From Rhizaria sp. SCN 62-66 (taxonomy: Eukaryota > Rhizaria, unplaced): a stretch of 64,000 nucleotides of DNA. Location: assembly GCA_001724265.1 (NCBI GenBank), contig MEDY01000072.1, positions 1-64,000 on the forward strand. The letters run 5' to 3'. Shown here piece after piece: positions 49,432 through 60,002 of the stretch; positions within the stretch are counted from its first letter, which is position 1, and the number at the start of each line of letters is the position of its first letter. The notes below the pieces were generated by a model, which was given only the letters and a program-made list of their open reading frames with translations, was not told the origin of the DNA and did no database searches. The translations under genes and the position numbers were made by a program.

Positions 49432-50137
49432 GCGCGCCGGTTGAAGATATGACGGTTGAACTGCCGTGACTGCGTGGCCATGATTAAGGAAGATTTATAC
49501 GTGTATATAGTTATATAATAGGAATAAACGTCGTTTTTGAGAATAAATGAAACTCAAAGATTCCCTCTGCAGACATGGGATACTCGTGGTAATCGTTGAA
49601 AACTTCAAAAGTGCTGAGATATTATCTTGTGTTGACTTGTGGTCGAAGGAGGAAGCTACAAGCGTGTGGGTGGCCAAGAGATCAACTCTTCCTGCAGCAC
49701 TTCATTCGGAACGTCAAGCGAGTTGTTAGTCATATTTTTCGTATTTTAAATTGTATTTATACCTGCTTTTGAAATGAGGCTTGTGTTAAAGGCCTGGGGC
49801 ACTCACAGTACAGCGGTAAATATCATCTCACCACACCTCTCTTGTCCTCCAAATTCAGGAGAGCTTACTCGCACTCCTGCTTCGCAAATTTGTCACATAC
49901 TTGGCTGTCTGTGCTCAAGCAGTGAGAGCGATGGAGTAGTATCTAGTTAGCTGGGATAGTTACCTCGTGGTTGCTGACCCAGGGCCGCAACACGGCCCTA
50001 ACCCTGCGCTCGCCCCATCTGCCCCCTTCAGTAGCGACACATCGACAGCCAGCACTAGCGCCCCCTACATCAACAGTCACACTCACACCGCTTTTGCAGA
50101 CGACGTCGACGACTGTTAGGACCCCCATACTGTAGAC
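49432..50137. other. Intergenic region, asparaginase 3' flank
   Basis: AT-rich. AATAAA hexamers at 49523-49528 and 49542-49547 lie about 100 bp after the asparaginase stop and are plausible polyadenylation signals. The 5' end of the next gene may also lie here, because its first open frame has no ATG. Confidence 0.5.
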
Positions 50138-50640
50138 GTGAACTGTAACTCTGCATCTTCACACGCACCAGCCCCAGCAGCGGCAGCCCCGTTGCTCGCA
50201 GGCGCTGAACGCTCGCCGCACTACCCCTGGCCCTCGCTTCTGGGCCCGCTCTCGGTCGCGGCCGCGCTGGGTCCCTCGCTGCCTACCCGCGACGACCCGT
50301 ACCTGTTTCCCGGCGCCGTTGCGTCCGCGCAGCTGCCCTCGCTGGCCCGCACGCGCCGCGACGAGGAGGACCACGCATTCCTGCACTTTCTCCATGGCGA
50401 CAACTGCGCCGCCGCGGGGCCCTGCGCGCGCTCACGCCACACCGTGCCCGGCTGCGGCGGCCCCGCGCCGGGCGTTGCGCTGCCCGTGTTCTGCACCGTC
50501 GCCGCGCGCTACCGCCTCACCACGGGCCGCGCGCTGCCGTCTCCGGTGCCTCTCACGACCACATCATGCAGCAGCACGGACGCAGCGCCGCGGCCGCCGC
50601 GCGCGTACCGAAAGGTCGTCGACGCGGCGGGCCGCCCCTG
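50138..50640 (+). CDS. Probable 5' part of the BACK-domain membrane protein, in another frame
   Basis: This frame (open from 50120 to a stop at 50719) has coding-type codons from about 50140 to 50638. It encodes sequence such as DEEDHAFLHFLHGDNCAAAGPC and RAYRKVVDAAGRP. There is no ATG at its beginning, so an upstream exon or a non-AUG start is needed. Its third-position GC is good until about 50638; after that the +2-offset frame, which continues to 55725, looks better. A one-base break near a C run (50632-50645) would join the two parts. It is listed as a partial frame, not as a separate gene. Confidence 0.35.
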
Positions 50641-53600
50641 CCCACGGTTCCGGCCCCGCCGCGCGGCGCCACCGCGGGGGACGATGAGGCTGGTGCGCTG
50701 TGGTGGCCCGAGGCGCTGACGACTGCGGCGCGCGAGAGGCGACGGCAGCGCTGGCACTGGGAGCGCACGAAGGCCTTCGAGGCGGCTGATGCGGAAGCCA
50801 AGGCAAAGACAGACGCGGTGTTGCTGGAAGAGAAGGACGCTGCTCACGGGGGTACTGACTATGCGGGCGATCACGAAGATGTATCGCTGTTCATCGTTGC
50901 CCCAGCTCCGCCACAGCAACAGCAACAGCAACAGCACACTGCATTGCGTCCCGCGCCCTCCGCTCCGACTGCGGCCTCGACCGTTGAGTACGAGTTCGCG
51001 GATGTTAGCGAGCCGTTTGCGGTACGCACCGACGCGCGCGGCCCGCGCACCTGCGGCGTCGCCTGCTCCGCGTGCCTGCTCTCCGCGCGCCACGCCTGCG
51101 GCCACGGCGCGGGCGCACACACCGCCGACCGACTCGGCCTCGCCCGGCTCGGCGTCGCCGGCGCGCAGTACACGGACCCGCGGCTCACGACCGAGCGCGC
51201 GGCCGCGTGGTGCTGCGCGGGCACTTGCGAGCGCGTCGCCGCCGCCGCACGGCACCCGGACACGGCGTTCTTGCCCTTCGTGCTGGGCTACCTCGACGAG
51301 CGCAAGAGGCTCGGGGCCCCGCGCGCCGCGGTGGCTGCGCAGGCGCTGCACTCGCAGTTTGCCCCTCGGTCCGACAACAACGATGTTGACGCTGTGGAGC
51401 CGCAAGACGGCCTCTGCGGGACGGACCCGAGTCCGGAACAACTGGCGGCGCGCGCGGCCGCTACTGTCGACGCGTGGGCTGACGAGGACAGCACGATGGT
51501 GTACAACCCCGAGTCGTCCGACTTTGCGTACGCGGCTGCCGTATTCCCCGAGGCCGTGCGCTCGCCGCTGTTCCTGGCGCTGCCCGCGCGCGCGCTGCAG
51601 GCGCTCGTGGCCTCGGACCGCCTGCGCTGCGACGAGTTCGAGCTGCTGCAGAGCCTGGTGCGCTGGGCGCGCTTCCGCCTGCGCGCGCACGGGCTCGACG
51701 ACACGGACCCGCGCCTTGTGCGGCTCGAGCTGGGCCCGCTGCTGTCGCTCGTCCGCTTCGCGCGCATGACCCCGCGCGAGGTCGCCATCCTCGCCGCGCC
51801 GCCGGTGGGCGCGCGGCGGCGGCGGCACCGCCCCGCGCGCGAGCTAGGCGGCGGCGGCGCGGTGTACACACGCCACAACCGCGACTTCCACAGCAACCAG
51901 GGCAACAACGAGAGCGACAATGACAGCGACGGCGACGGCGGCGCCGCGGACGGCCAAGCACACGGCGGCATCTTCACGCCCCGCGAGCTTGTGACGCTGT
52001 GGGAGATCGTCACGCCGGGCGGCCCCTACAGCGCCGGGCTGGCCGCCGCGCTGCGCAGGCGCGAGGACCGCTACGAGGTGATGCTCGGCGGGGATCCGCT
52101 GCCGGAGCTGGCCGGCGCCACGATTGCGGACGAAAGCCCCGCCGCCGCCAATGCCAGTGCGGCCGCCGCCGCCCCCGCTGCTGCTCATAGAGCTGCTCCC
52201 GATGCTGCTGCTGCTGCTGCTGTCGGGGCGCCCCTTGTTCAGCCCACTGCGTCTGCGCCTGCGCGTGGTCTCCCGCCCGGCCGGGTCGACGCGCGCGTCG
52301 CTTCGCTGGCGACGCCTGCGGGCGTGGCTGCGGCAGTCGCGGCGGCAGCGGCTGCGGCGGAGGCCGAGAACGGAGTATTCCTGCTCGAAGAAGCCGCCGA
52401 GGCGCGTGCCTCTCGGCCAAACGCCCCCGTCGCGCACGTAAGCCTCCTTGCCGTCCCGGCATTCGCGTCTGGTGTCTGCGCCGCAAACCCCGCTATTGCG
52501 CTCGGCCTTGCTGGAGCCGTAGCCAGCGCCAAGGCTGCTGCCGACGACATTGCGCCGACGCCCGGCCGTCCCCGCGACTCGCACACAAGCGACCCGCACC
52601 GCGGACGACTGGCCCCGCTGCGGCCACCGGTGACGGACCCTGGCCGCGTGGGCCTGCTCGTGGGGCTTGCGGCCGTGCCTGCGCCGCGGCCGGGCGACGA
52701 TGCGGGCGAGGCGGCGCTGCGGGTGTCGGCCGTGGCGGCGTCGCGGACCAGCGACCTGCTAGAGACGCTCGACGCGGCGCCGGTGACGGTGCTCGCGCCC
52801 GGGGAGATGCACGTCTTCGGCGCCGCCGCGACGCCCACCGACAACGCGCTGGACCCGGCGAGCGCCGCGGCGGGGCTCGCGGCGTGGCCCGACCCGCACG
52901 GCCGCTACGGCGCACTGGTCCTGACCGCGGACCCCGGCGCCGCGGCCGCCGACGGCGGGGCGCCGGGCGCCGCGGGGGGCGCGCGCAGGATCGAGGTGTT
53001 CGCGGCGGCAGTGGCGACCCGCGCACTGGCCACGCCGCTGGCGCTGCAGACCGTCGCGACCGGGGACGGCGCGCGCGCGGCCGCGGCGGCGTCCGCGGAG
53101 GCGCGGCTCGGCGTTGCGATGGGCGCGGCCGACAAAGAGGCCTTGCTGCGCGGCGACTCGGCGCGCGTTAGGCCCGGGAACGAGGAGGTGGCCGCGCAGC
53201 TGCGCGTGTCGGCGCGACAGGCCGCGCGCGCCGCAGCTCTTCACTCCAAGACGGCCGCGTTGCAACCAGGCGGCACTGATGTTGATGCGGGTGTCGAGAA
53301 GGAAGCGAAGGAAAACGAGCCGGGTGTCGACTACCCGGTCCGCGGCTTTGTGGGCACTGTCGCGCTCGCAGTCGCTGCCGCTACTGCGTCAAGTCGAGGT
53401 CCTAGTGCGAGCCTAAGAAGCGGCGGCTGGGACGGTGGTCAGTCCAGTGGCGCGAGCGCTGAGAACGTCTTTGTGGAGCTCCACACTGCGCCTGCAGTCG
53501 GCGCGTCCTCAAGCCTCAGCAGCTCCATTCCGCACAGCGCGCGCGATTTCAACGTTGACCATGACGGCAACTGTGGGGCTGGAGACCGCGAACGGCAGCA

Positions 53601-55725
53601 GCTCGGGGACTGCGACGCCGTTGTCGTCGACGAGCTACTGCCTGAACTGCAGCTGCAGATTCCGCCGACGTCGTGGCTTGGCGCCGACAAAGCGCTGCCC
53701 CTAAATGCGCGTATCCCCGGTGCGCCTGGCTCCGGTACTGCTCCAGTCCTAGCAGCAGCTGGTGATCCCACGGTGACCGTGTCCGTCACCACAGTGCACG
53801 TGTTCGACAGCAAGGAGGAGGCCTTCGCGAAACCGCCGCCGCCGCCGCCGCGGCAGTCCGCGGAACATCGCAGTCTGGCGCCGTGGCGGCCCGACACCGC
53901 GGAGCACGCCGCGCTCGAGGCCGGCGTAGCACGCGACAACGCCTTCGGCGCGAAGATCTGTCTGCTCGCCGAGCGCGTGCGCCCGCAGCCGCCACCGCGT
54001 GAACGGCTGGCGGAGCTGACGCTCGGCGCGCGCGGCCGTGCTCTGCTCGCGTGGGCCGCGGCGCGCGAGGCCGAGGCCGCCGCTGCGGCCGCGGCTGCGG
54101 AGCGCGTGTACGAGCTCGACGATGGCGACGTTGGCAATGCTTTGGACGCCTCGGGCATGTCTTTCCCGGAAGGACCGACTCCGCGTCCCAGTCCGCGTCC
54201 GCGTCCACACTCGCTGCAGCGTCCGCATCAGCGTCCGCATCAGCGCCCACATGCGCACGCGCAGCCTCAGCAGCAGCAGAGCGGCGGACAGCGGCCGCTG
54301 CTGATGAGCGACCTGTACGAGTCCGCCGCGCGCGTCGAGGTCGACTTCTACCGCTGGGCGGCGGAGCAGCCCGTGGTGGCGCTGCGCGTTGACGGGCGCG
54401 ACGCGGCGCTGCTGACGTCGCGCGCAGGTGGGCTCGCGCTCGCGCTGGCGGCGGCGGCGCGGTGGGACGAGGATCTCGCGCGCGGCAGCACGCGCGTCAA
54501 CTGCGTCTATGGCTGCCTCGCCGGGTTCGGCGGCGGGTTTGCTATTGTCGTGCTGATCCCGTTCGCGGTTCTGATGTTGTTCGTGGCCGCGCACCTGAAG
54601 GAGCTGCGGCCCGAGTTCACCTTCCCGCTGGCCGCGCTCGTGGGCGCGGCCGTGCTGTGGATGCTGCTGGGCGCGTGCCGCCGCGCGTGGTGCGCGCAGG
54701 AACCCGGCTCGCAGACACGCGACGATGGGCTTGCCTTCCTGCGCCGCGCGTCTCTGCGGCGCCTCGTCGACGCCGACACGTGCCCCGACTCCTGCGGTAC
54801 GTGCATCGCGCGCCAGCCGCCGTGGTCGCGCGCGCTTTTCTGGGCCGCCACGCTCGCAGTCCTCTTCCTCATGGTCGTTGTCTTCGCGCGCTCCGTTGGC
54901 GCGCCGCTGGGCGCGTGGTGGTTCTGCGCGCCGCTGTACGCGCTCTTCGCGGTCAACCTCGGCGGCGCGGTCTCCTGCCCGCTCTGGCCCACGATGGACG
55001 AGCCACTGCCGAACGGCGTCAACGTCACCCTCGAGGCCCGCGAGGTGGGCAGCGCTGCGCTGCTTATGCGCATGCTGCTCGTCTTTACGGTGCAGGTGCT
55101 TGCCTTTGTCGTGATGCTGCAGCTGCGCGTCATGGGCGTCGTGGACGTCCCCGCCTGGGCCATCGTGCTGCCCTTCGCGGTGAGTCTGCTCTTCTGTCTC
55201 GGCCGCGGCGTTTGCATGCGGCTGCGCGGCGAATGCTCGAGCGAGGGTTGCATTCCGCTCGTGCTTGCGCTCATCCCGGGCTTTTTGATGACCGCGTACA
55301 CGGTCGTCTTCTTCGGTCTTTGGCTGCATAAGCTGCTGCAGCCCGCTTCGACGCTGTGGGCACCGCCGTTCATGGCCGTCGCGGCGCCGGCGTTGGCGCT
55401 GCTGCTCAGCTACATTGCGGGCTCTATTACCGCTATGTCGGGCTGCCAGTGGTGCCCCCGCCGCTGCTGCCGCGCCCACATGTGCGGCGAGCAATGCTGT
55501 GACACCGGCGAGTTCGCCGTCGCGCCGCCACGCAGGCTCACGACGCGCGTGCACACCGAGTCCGCGGCGTTCCGAGGACGCATTTCACTCCGAGATGACT
55601 TCTGGGCGTTTCCGGTTGTGCGCGACGGCACCGGCTCGACGCCCTACGACAAGATCACGAACTTGCGGCAGTTTTACGAACACATCACAGAACTCGAACG
55701 CATCCCCGGGGCGCTCGTCGAATGA
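50566..55725 (+). CDS. BACK-domain protein with eight-span membrane C-terminus
   Basis: 1719 aa from the first ATG of this frame; the true N-terminus probably lies upstream in another frame (see 50138-50640). Residues about 310-410 form a BACK-type domain: FPEAVRSPLFLALPARALQALV, LRCDEFELLQSLVRWARFRL, LLSLVRFARMTPREV. BACK domains normally sit between a BTB domain and kelch repeats in cullin-3 adaptors; no BTB is evident here, only a Cys/His-rich stretch before it. The middle 900 residues are low-complexity Ala/Pro-rich. The C-terminus (about 1311-1640) has eight hydrophobic segments, at roughly 54529, 54620, 54835, 54910, 55060, 55150, 55255 and 55365. The arrangement, with a WWFCAPLYALFAVN segment, recalls TMEM185-type proteins. 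A Cys-rich cytosolic loop and a tail follow. Function is unknown. Confidence 0.65.
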   Translation: MQQHGRSAAAAARVPKGRRRGGPPLPTVPAPPRGATAGDDEAGALWWPEALTTAARERRRQRWHWERTKAFEAADAEAKAKTDAVLLEEKDAAHGGTDYAGDHEDVSLFIVAPAPPQQQQQQQHTALRPAPSAPTAASTVEYEFADVSEPFAVRTDARGPRTCGVACSACLLSARHACGHGAGAHTADRLGLARLGVAGAQYTDPRLTTERAAAWCCAGTCERVAAAARHPDTAFLPFVLGYLDERKRLGAPRAAVAAQALHSQFAPRSDNNDVDAVEPQDGLCGTDPSPEQLAARAAATVDAWADEDSTMVYNPESSDFAYAAAVFPEAVRSPLFLALPARALQALVASDRLRCDEFELLQSLVRWARFRLRAHGLDDTDPRLVRLELGPLLSLVRFARMTPREVAILAAPPVGARRRRHRPARELGGGGAVYTRHNRDFHSNQGNNESDNDSDGDGGAADGQAHGGIFTPRELVTLWEIVTPGGPYSAGLAAALRRREDRYEVMLGGDPLPELAGATIADESPAAANASAAAAAPAAAHRAAPDAAAAAAVGAPLVQPTASAPARGLPPGRVDARVASLATPAGVAAAVAAAAAAAEAENGVFLLEEAAEARASRPNAPVAHVSLLAVPAFASGVCAANPAIALGLAGAVASAKAAADDIAPTPGRPRDSHTSDPHRGRLAPLRPPVTDPGRVGLLVGLAAVPAPRPGDDAGEAALRVSAVAASRTSDLLETLDAAPVTVLAPGEMHVFGAAATPTDNALDPASAAAGLAAWPDPHGRYGALVLTADPGAAAADGGAPGAAGGARRIEVFAAAVATRALATPLALQTVATGDGARAAAAASAEARLGVAMGAADKEALLRGDSARVRPGNEEVAAQLRVSARQAARAAALHSKTAALQPGGTDVDAGVEKEAKENEPGVDYPVRGFVGTVALAVAAATASSRGPSASLRSGGWDGGQSSGASAENVFVELHTAPAVGASSSLSSSIPHSARDFNVDHDGNCGAGDRERQQLGDCDAVVVDELLPELQLQIPPTSWLGADKALPLNARIPGAPGSGTAPVLAAAGDPTVTVSVTTVHVFDSKEEAFAKPPPPPPRQSAEHRSLAPWRPDTAEHAALEAGVARDNAFGAKICLLAERVRPQPPPRERLAELTLGARGRALLAWAAAREAEAAAAAAAAERVYELDDGDVGNALDASGMSFPEGPTPRPSPRPRPHSLQRPHQRPHQRPHAHAQPQQQQSGGQRPLLMSDLYESAARVEVDFYRWAAEQPVVALRVDGRDAALLTSRAGGLALALAAAARWDEDLARGSTRVNCVYGCLAGFGGGFAIVVLIPFAVLMLFVAAHLKELRPEFTFPLAALVGAAVLWMLLGACRRAWCAQEPGSQTRDDGLAFLRRASLRRLVDADTCPDSCGTCIARQPPWSRALFWAATLAVLFLMVVVFARSVGAPLGAWWFCAPLYALFAVNLGGAVSCPLWPTMDEPLPNGVNVTLEAREVGSAALLMRMLLVFTVQVLAFVVMLQLRVMGVVDVPAWAIVLPFAVSLLFCLGRGVCMRLRGECSSEGCIPLVLALIPGFLMTAYTVVFFGLWLHKLLQPASTLWAPPFMAVAAPALALLLSYIAGSITAMSGCQWCPRRCCRAHMCGEQCCDTGEFAVAPPRRLTTRVHTESAAFRGRISLRDDFWAFPVVRDGTGSTPYDKITNLRQFYEHITELERIPGALVE

Positions 55726-56275
55726 TGTTGCCACGGCGTCCGCCTAGTTCAAGGGTCTGTGATTTTTATTTTTAGACTGCGTTTGTTGCTTTATGTGCTT
55801 CTTTAACCCGGTTTTAAAGCGTTTTTGTTTGACTAGATGGACTCTTCTAGTCTCGACGCCACTTGAAGACCTGCATCACTATCCGCTCAACTTGATTTAC
55901 AGACTGAGATTGTGAGCAATAGCGTTTTAATTTAGCATCCATATACATAGCCATGTTTTATTAATTATATTATTGACTTGTTTCATTTGATATCATTGTC
56001 ACTGTGGTACAGACTAAAATAACATGCTTCACTTTGAAATTCATTTCCTGTGGTTCGCAAAAATTCGTGGGCGGTGCTGCTGCGGTTCTACCACCACCGT
56101 GAGACAAACTTTTGAGCTGCTCCCAGGCCCTCTGTTGACCGCCAACAGATCTACGAGTGCGAAATATGGCAAAGAATATTAGTGAAATTTACATATATTT
56201 TGATCGTCTTTTCTAACATCCTGTGTACTTTGTCCTGTGTGTACTTGCGACGATGCGAGTTTAGCGGTTCGAGGA
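55726..56275. other. Intergenic region, nothing recognised
   Basis: AT-rich spacer between two plus-strand genes; it holds the PheRS beta promoter. Confidence 0.5.
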
Positions 56276-58446
56276 ATGCCGAGTGTCTACGTTCGTCGCG
56301 ACCTTATCCTTGCGAAGGTGACTTCTGACAAGCGTCCGGTGACCACCGATGACGAGTTCAGCAAGGTTTGCTTCGAGTTCGGCATCGAGAATGACGGCAT
56401 CGTTTTGGAGTCCAAGATCAAGAGCAACACGGACACGCCCGAGCGGCCGTACTACAAGATCGACGTGCCTGCCAACCGCTACGACCTGCTCTGCTTCGAG
56501 GGTATCGCGCGCTCACTGCGCGTCTTCCTCAAGCTGGAGGAGCCCCCCGTGTACAAGGTCGTGCCCCCCGCGCAGCAGCTGAAGCTGGTGCAGAGCCCCG
56601 AGACGCTGGCGATCCGCCCCTTCGTGGCGGCCGCCGTGCTGCGCGGCGTCACCATGACCGAGACGGTCTACGCGTCCTTCATCGACCTCCAGGACAAGCT
56701 CCACTTCAACATCGGCCGCCGCCGCACGCTTGTTGCCATCGGCACGCACGACCTGGACCTGATCCAGGGCCCGTTCACGTACACGGCCGAGCCCTACGAC
56801 GCCATCGCCTTCACCGCGCTCAACGAGAGCAAGAAGACCGACGTCAACGAGCTCTTCCAGTCTTATCGCGACGCCAAGTCGCACCACCTGAAGCCGTACC
56901 TGGACATCGCGGCGGACGCGCAGGCGGCCTCGCGGCCGGGCCAGGCGCCGCTGCACCCTGTCATCCGCGACGCGCGCGGCGAGGTGCTGTCGCTGCCGCC
57001 CGTGATCAACTCTGACTACAGCAAGATCTCGCTCAACACGCGCAACATCTTCATCGAGTGCACCGGTACCGACTTCACCAAGCTTAACATTGTGCTGAAC
57101 ACCATCATTGCCATGTTCGCCGGCTACGCCGAGAAGCCCTTCACCGTCGAGCCCGTCCTGGTCTCCGCCCCCGCCTCGCTGCCGCTGCCCCCCGCCACGA
57201 CCGTGGTCCGCGCGCCGGGCTCTGAGGCCGTGACCGAGACGCTGGAGCTTTCGTTCCCGAACCTGGGCGAGAAGGTCTTCCAGACCTCGACTGCGTACCT
57301 CAACTCCGGGCTCGGGCTCGCGCTCTCTGCGGGCGAGATCGCGCCGCTGCTGCGTGCTATGCAGCTCGACGCCGTGGTCGTCGACGAGGCCAATGGCGGC
57401 GTCTCCGCCGCCATGGCCGCGCTCACCGCCGGCGCCTCCGGTGCGCTTGAGCTCGTCACCTCGGACACCGCGGCCGCCAAGTCGGCCGGCAGCGAGACGC
57501 TGCTGGTGCGCGCGCCCGTCACGCGCACCGACGTGCTCCACCCGATCGACATCCAGGAGGACGTGGCCATCGCGTATGGCTACGACAATCTCGTGGCGTC
57601 GCTGCCGCCGACGGCGACCGTGGGCGGTGAGACGGGCATCAACGCGCTCACCGACAAGATCCGCGAACGCGTGGCCACGCGTTACACCGAGGTCATGACC
57701 TGGGTGCTGGTGCAGAAGGAGGAGAACACGGTCAAACTGCAGCGTCCCGACACGGGCTCGCAGGTCCTGCTGGCCAACTCCAAGACCGACTTCACGGCGT
57801 GCCGCACCACGCTCATCCCGGGCCTGCTCAAGGTCGTCGAGGCCAACCAGGTATGTGCGCGATAACGATCGATATGAAGCACTAGATCATATTTCTGCGA
57901 CATTAAATGTGTACAATTGATGTTCGTTTTTTAATTTAAACGTATATTCATATTTCTACCTCCTACAACTTTTATCTCACAATGACTCATTTCCTATGCT
58001 TTTCTGTTTCTCTCGCGCGCGTACGCTCACAGGCTGTTGAGCTGCCGATCGATATCTTCGAGTGCGGCGACGTCGTCGTCCTGGACTCATCCCGCCCCGA
58101 GGGCGCGAGCAACCGCCGCCACCTGGGTCTGCTGCACTACGGCACCACGTCGGGCTTCGACCAGATTCACGGCTCGCTGGCGATGGTCATGCGCCAGCTC
58201 GACCTCGCCTTCGTCGCGCCGTCCAAGTTCGCCCCGCACGGCGACGCCGCCAAGCGCCCCACGGCCTACACTGTGCGCGCGGCCGAGAACCCGACGTTCC
58301 TGCCGCAGCGTTCTGCTGAGGTCGTGCTCGACAACGGCGTGGTAATCGGGTCGTTCGGCGTCGTGCACCCCAACGTGCTCGGCCACTTCGGGCTCGAGAA
58401 GAACCCCGTGTCTGTGCTCGACATCGACATCGAGTACCTCCTCTAA
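56276..58446 (+). CDS. FARSB: Phenylalanyl-tRNA synthetase beta subunit, cytosolic type
   Basis: Two exons: 56276-57850 and 58033-58446, 662 aa. The start MPSVYVRRDLILAKV matches the family's N-terminus; the frame is open above, but without an earlier ATG. The intron begins GTATGT, ends CAG and is phase 0 (VVEANQ|AVELPIDIFECGDVV). Recognisable blocks are CFEFGIENDGI, YYKIDVPANRYDLLCFEGIARSL, the B3/B4 region with RPFVAAAVLRG, HPIDIQEDVAIAYGYDN (B5/B6-type), TDFTACRTTLIPGLL, and the ending FGVVHPNVLGHFGL. With the alpha subunit it forms the (alpha-beta)2 enzyme that charges tRNA-Phe; beta supplies tRNA binding and editing. Human FARSB has 589 aa; the extra residues are Ala-rich loops. The stop is followed by a GCGAAGC-type repeat. 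Confidence 0.95.
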
Positions 58447-58520
58447 GCAAGCCAGTCGCGAAGCAAAGCGAAGCGAATCGAAGCTGAGCTCTAAACAAAG
58501 CGAAGCAATGAGCTTTAAAG
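58447..58520 (+). repeat. GCGAAGC/CAAAGCG repeat just after the PheRS beta stop codon
   Basis: The first ~70 bases after the stop contain GCGAAGC, AAAGCGAAGC, GAATCGAAGC and ACAAAGCGAAGC units. A block of the same type and orientation relative to the mRNA follows the RIC8-like stop codon (26424-26470). Confidence 0.7.
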
Positions 58521-59120
58521 CTTAAGGGAGGACTGCGATAATGGTCTGTAAGTAATATGTTAGTCAGGAGGATGTGATTGAATATGATGACAAGTGTGCT
58601 TTTATAGTTTTCTTCTTATAATGGTTTAATGTGGTGCATTGTGATGCAACTTTACACAATGCAGGCATTGAATCTGTTGTCTTTAAAGTTGTTTGGTGCG
58701 GATGATACGTAATAATACAATGGCATCTCATAACAACGACGATACTTACTGAAAGAAACTACTTAAGTTTGTAAATTGAATGTATTATTGATATGCATAA
58801 AATTTGTTCTTGTTATGATCAAACGAGACGATGTCACACCAAAGCAGCAGAAACCTGCCACGGACACAAGCGTGCTATTCTCATCTAATCTTGCTTTACA
58901 GACATATTTGGTTCATATAAATTGCTCTTTGATAAAGTTTTTTTACTATTTGATGTTCATATTTCTCCATCTCACACTGTATGAAGCAATCACAGCAAGT
59001 TCGCCGCAAAAGTCTGCGTTCATCGTGCCACATCGCTGAACACGCCAGTTGTGTGAGTCAGTCAGTCAGCCATTATCCTCTGAATATGAAGCTATACAGA
59101 GACGCACGCGTTCAGAGCGC
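58521..59120. other. Convergent intergenic region, nothing recognised
   Basis: AT-rich spacer between the 3' ends of PheRS beta (+) and V-ATPase subunit D (-). No gene is seen. Confidence 0.5.
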
Positions 59121-60002
59121 TTAGAAGAGCTCCTCGAGGTTCTCGTCGGGGTCGTGCGCGAGGAGGTTCTTGAACCCGGGGGGGACGGTGCCCGGCGCGG
59201 CGTTGCGCTCGAGCTCATCGCGGATCTTGGCCTCGGCCTCCTGCTCCTTCTCCACCTGCACGGCGCGCAGGTCCTTGACCTTCTTGACGCGGTACGTGTC
59301 CTCGCGCTCCTGCTCCTGCAGCTCGGACTCGACGTACCGGATCGTGTTCTCGAGCTGCGGGATGACCACGAACTCGAGCGCGTTGACGCGGCGGTTTGTC
59401 ACCTTGAGCGCGGCGTCGAGCGACACGAGAGACGTCTGCAGCGTCGCCAGCTCTACGATCGCGTCCAGCACCGTCACGTACTTCTCCTTGCACTCGGCGA
59501 TCTGCTCGCCACCGCGCGAGAGACCGACGAGCAGGTTCTCGGGCGCGCCCGTCTGCTCGGCACGCTCGAAGCGCGGGATGCGGACGCCGGCGATGTTCAT
59601 CACCGCCGCGCGCACGCGGAACGAAGCTTCGGACGCGTGCTCGATCACCGTGTGATTGAAGTCGCCCGCGGCCCAGATGGCCTCGTTGTGCGCCTCGGCG
59701 GCCTCGGCCATGCCGGAACCGACGTTGCGCTTGACGGTGCGGATGCGGCTCAGGACCTCCTGGAGCTTGATCTTGATCGCGTCGGACTTGCGCTTCAGCA
59801 GGCTGTGGCCCTTCTTCGCCGCAATGACACGCTCCTTGAGCATCGCAAGAACCCTGGGAACAAGCAAAAAGTGGAAAGAATGTGACGTGAGTGGGAACAG
59901 GGACGTGGGAAGAGAGAAATGGGCAGCGGGGTTTGGGGTCACGGGGAGAAGTCAGGACACGTACATTAGCGAGGGGAAAACGCTCAAACGCTGCTCAGCC
60001 AT
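59121..60002 (-). CDS. ATP6V1D: V-type ATPase subunit D
   Basis: Two exons on the minus strand: 60002-59965 and 59853-59121, 256 aa, against 247 in human. Exon 1 encodes MAEQRLSVFPSL and ends within a Met codon (phase 2, donor GTACGT). Splicing gives FPSLMVLAMLKERVIAAKKG, which aligns without gaps to the human FPSRM... start. The rest has the family signature: LLKRKSDAIKIKL, AAGDFNHTVIEHA, GLSRGGEQIAECKEKYV, LATLQTSLVSLDAALKVTNRRVNALEFVVIPQLENTI and NLL...DPDENLEELF at the end. Subunit D is the central rotor shaft of the V1 sector, coupling ATP hydrolysis to proton pumping into vacuoles and endosomes. Confidence 0.97.

Noticed and set aside
53749-55554. A 601-codon minus-strand open frame opposite the membrane domain
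   Set aside because: Antisense shadow of the eight-span membrane coding sequence.
58447-58520. Considered the GCGAAGC block as a CRISPR-like array
   Set aside because: Units are short, irregular and without spacers, and the genome is eukaryotic.
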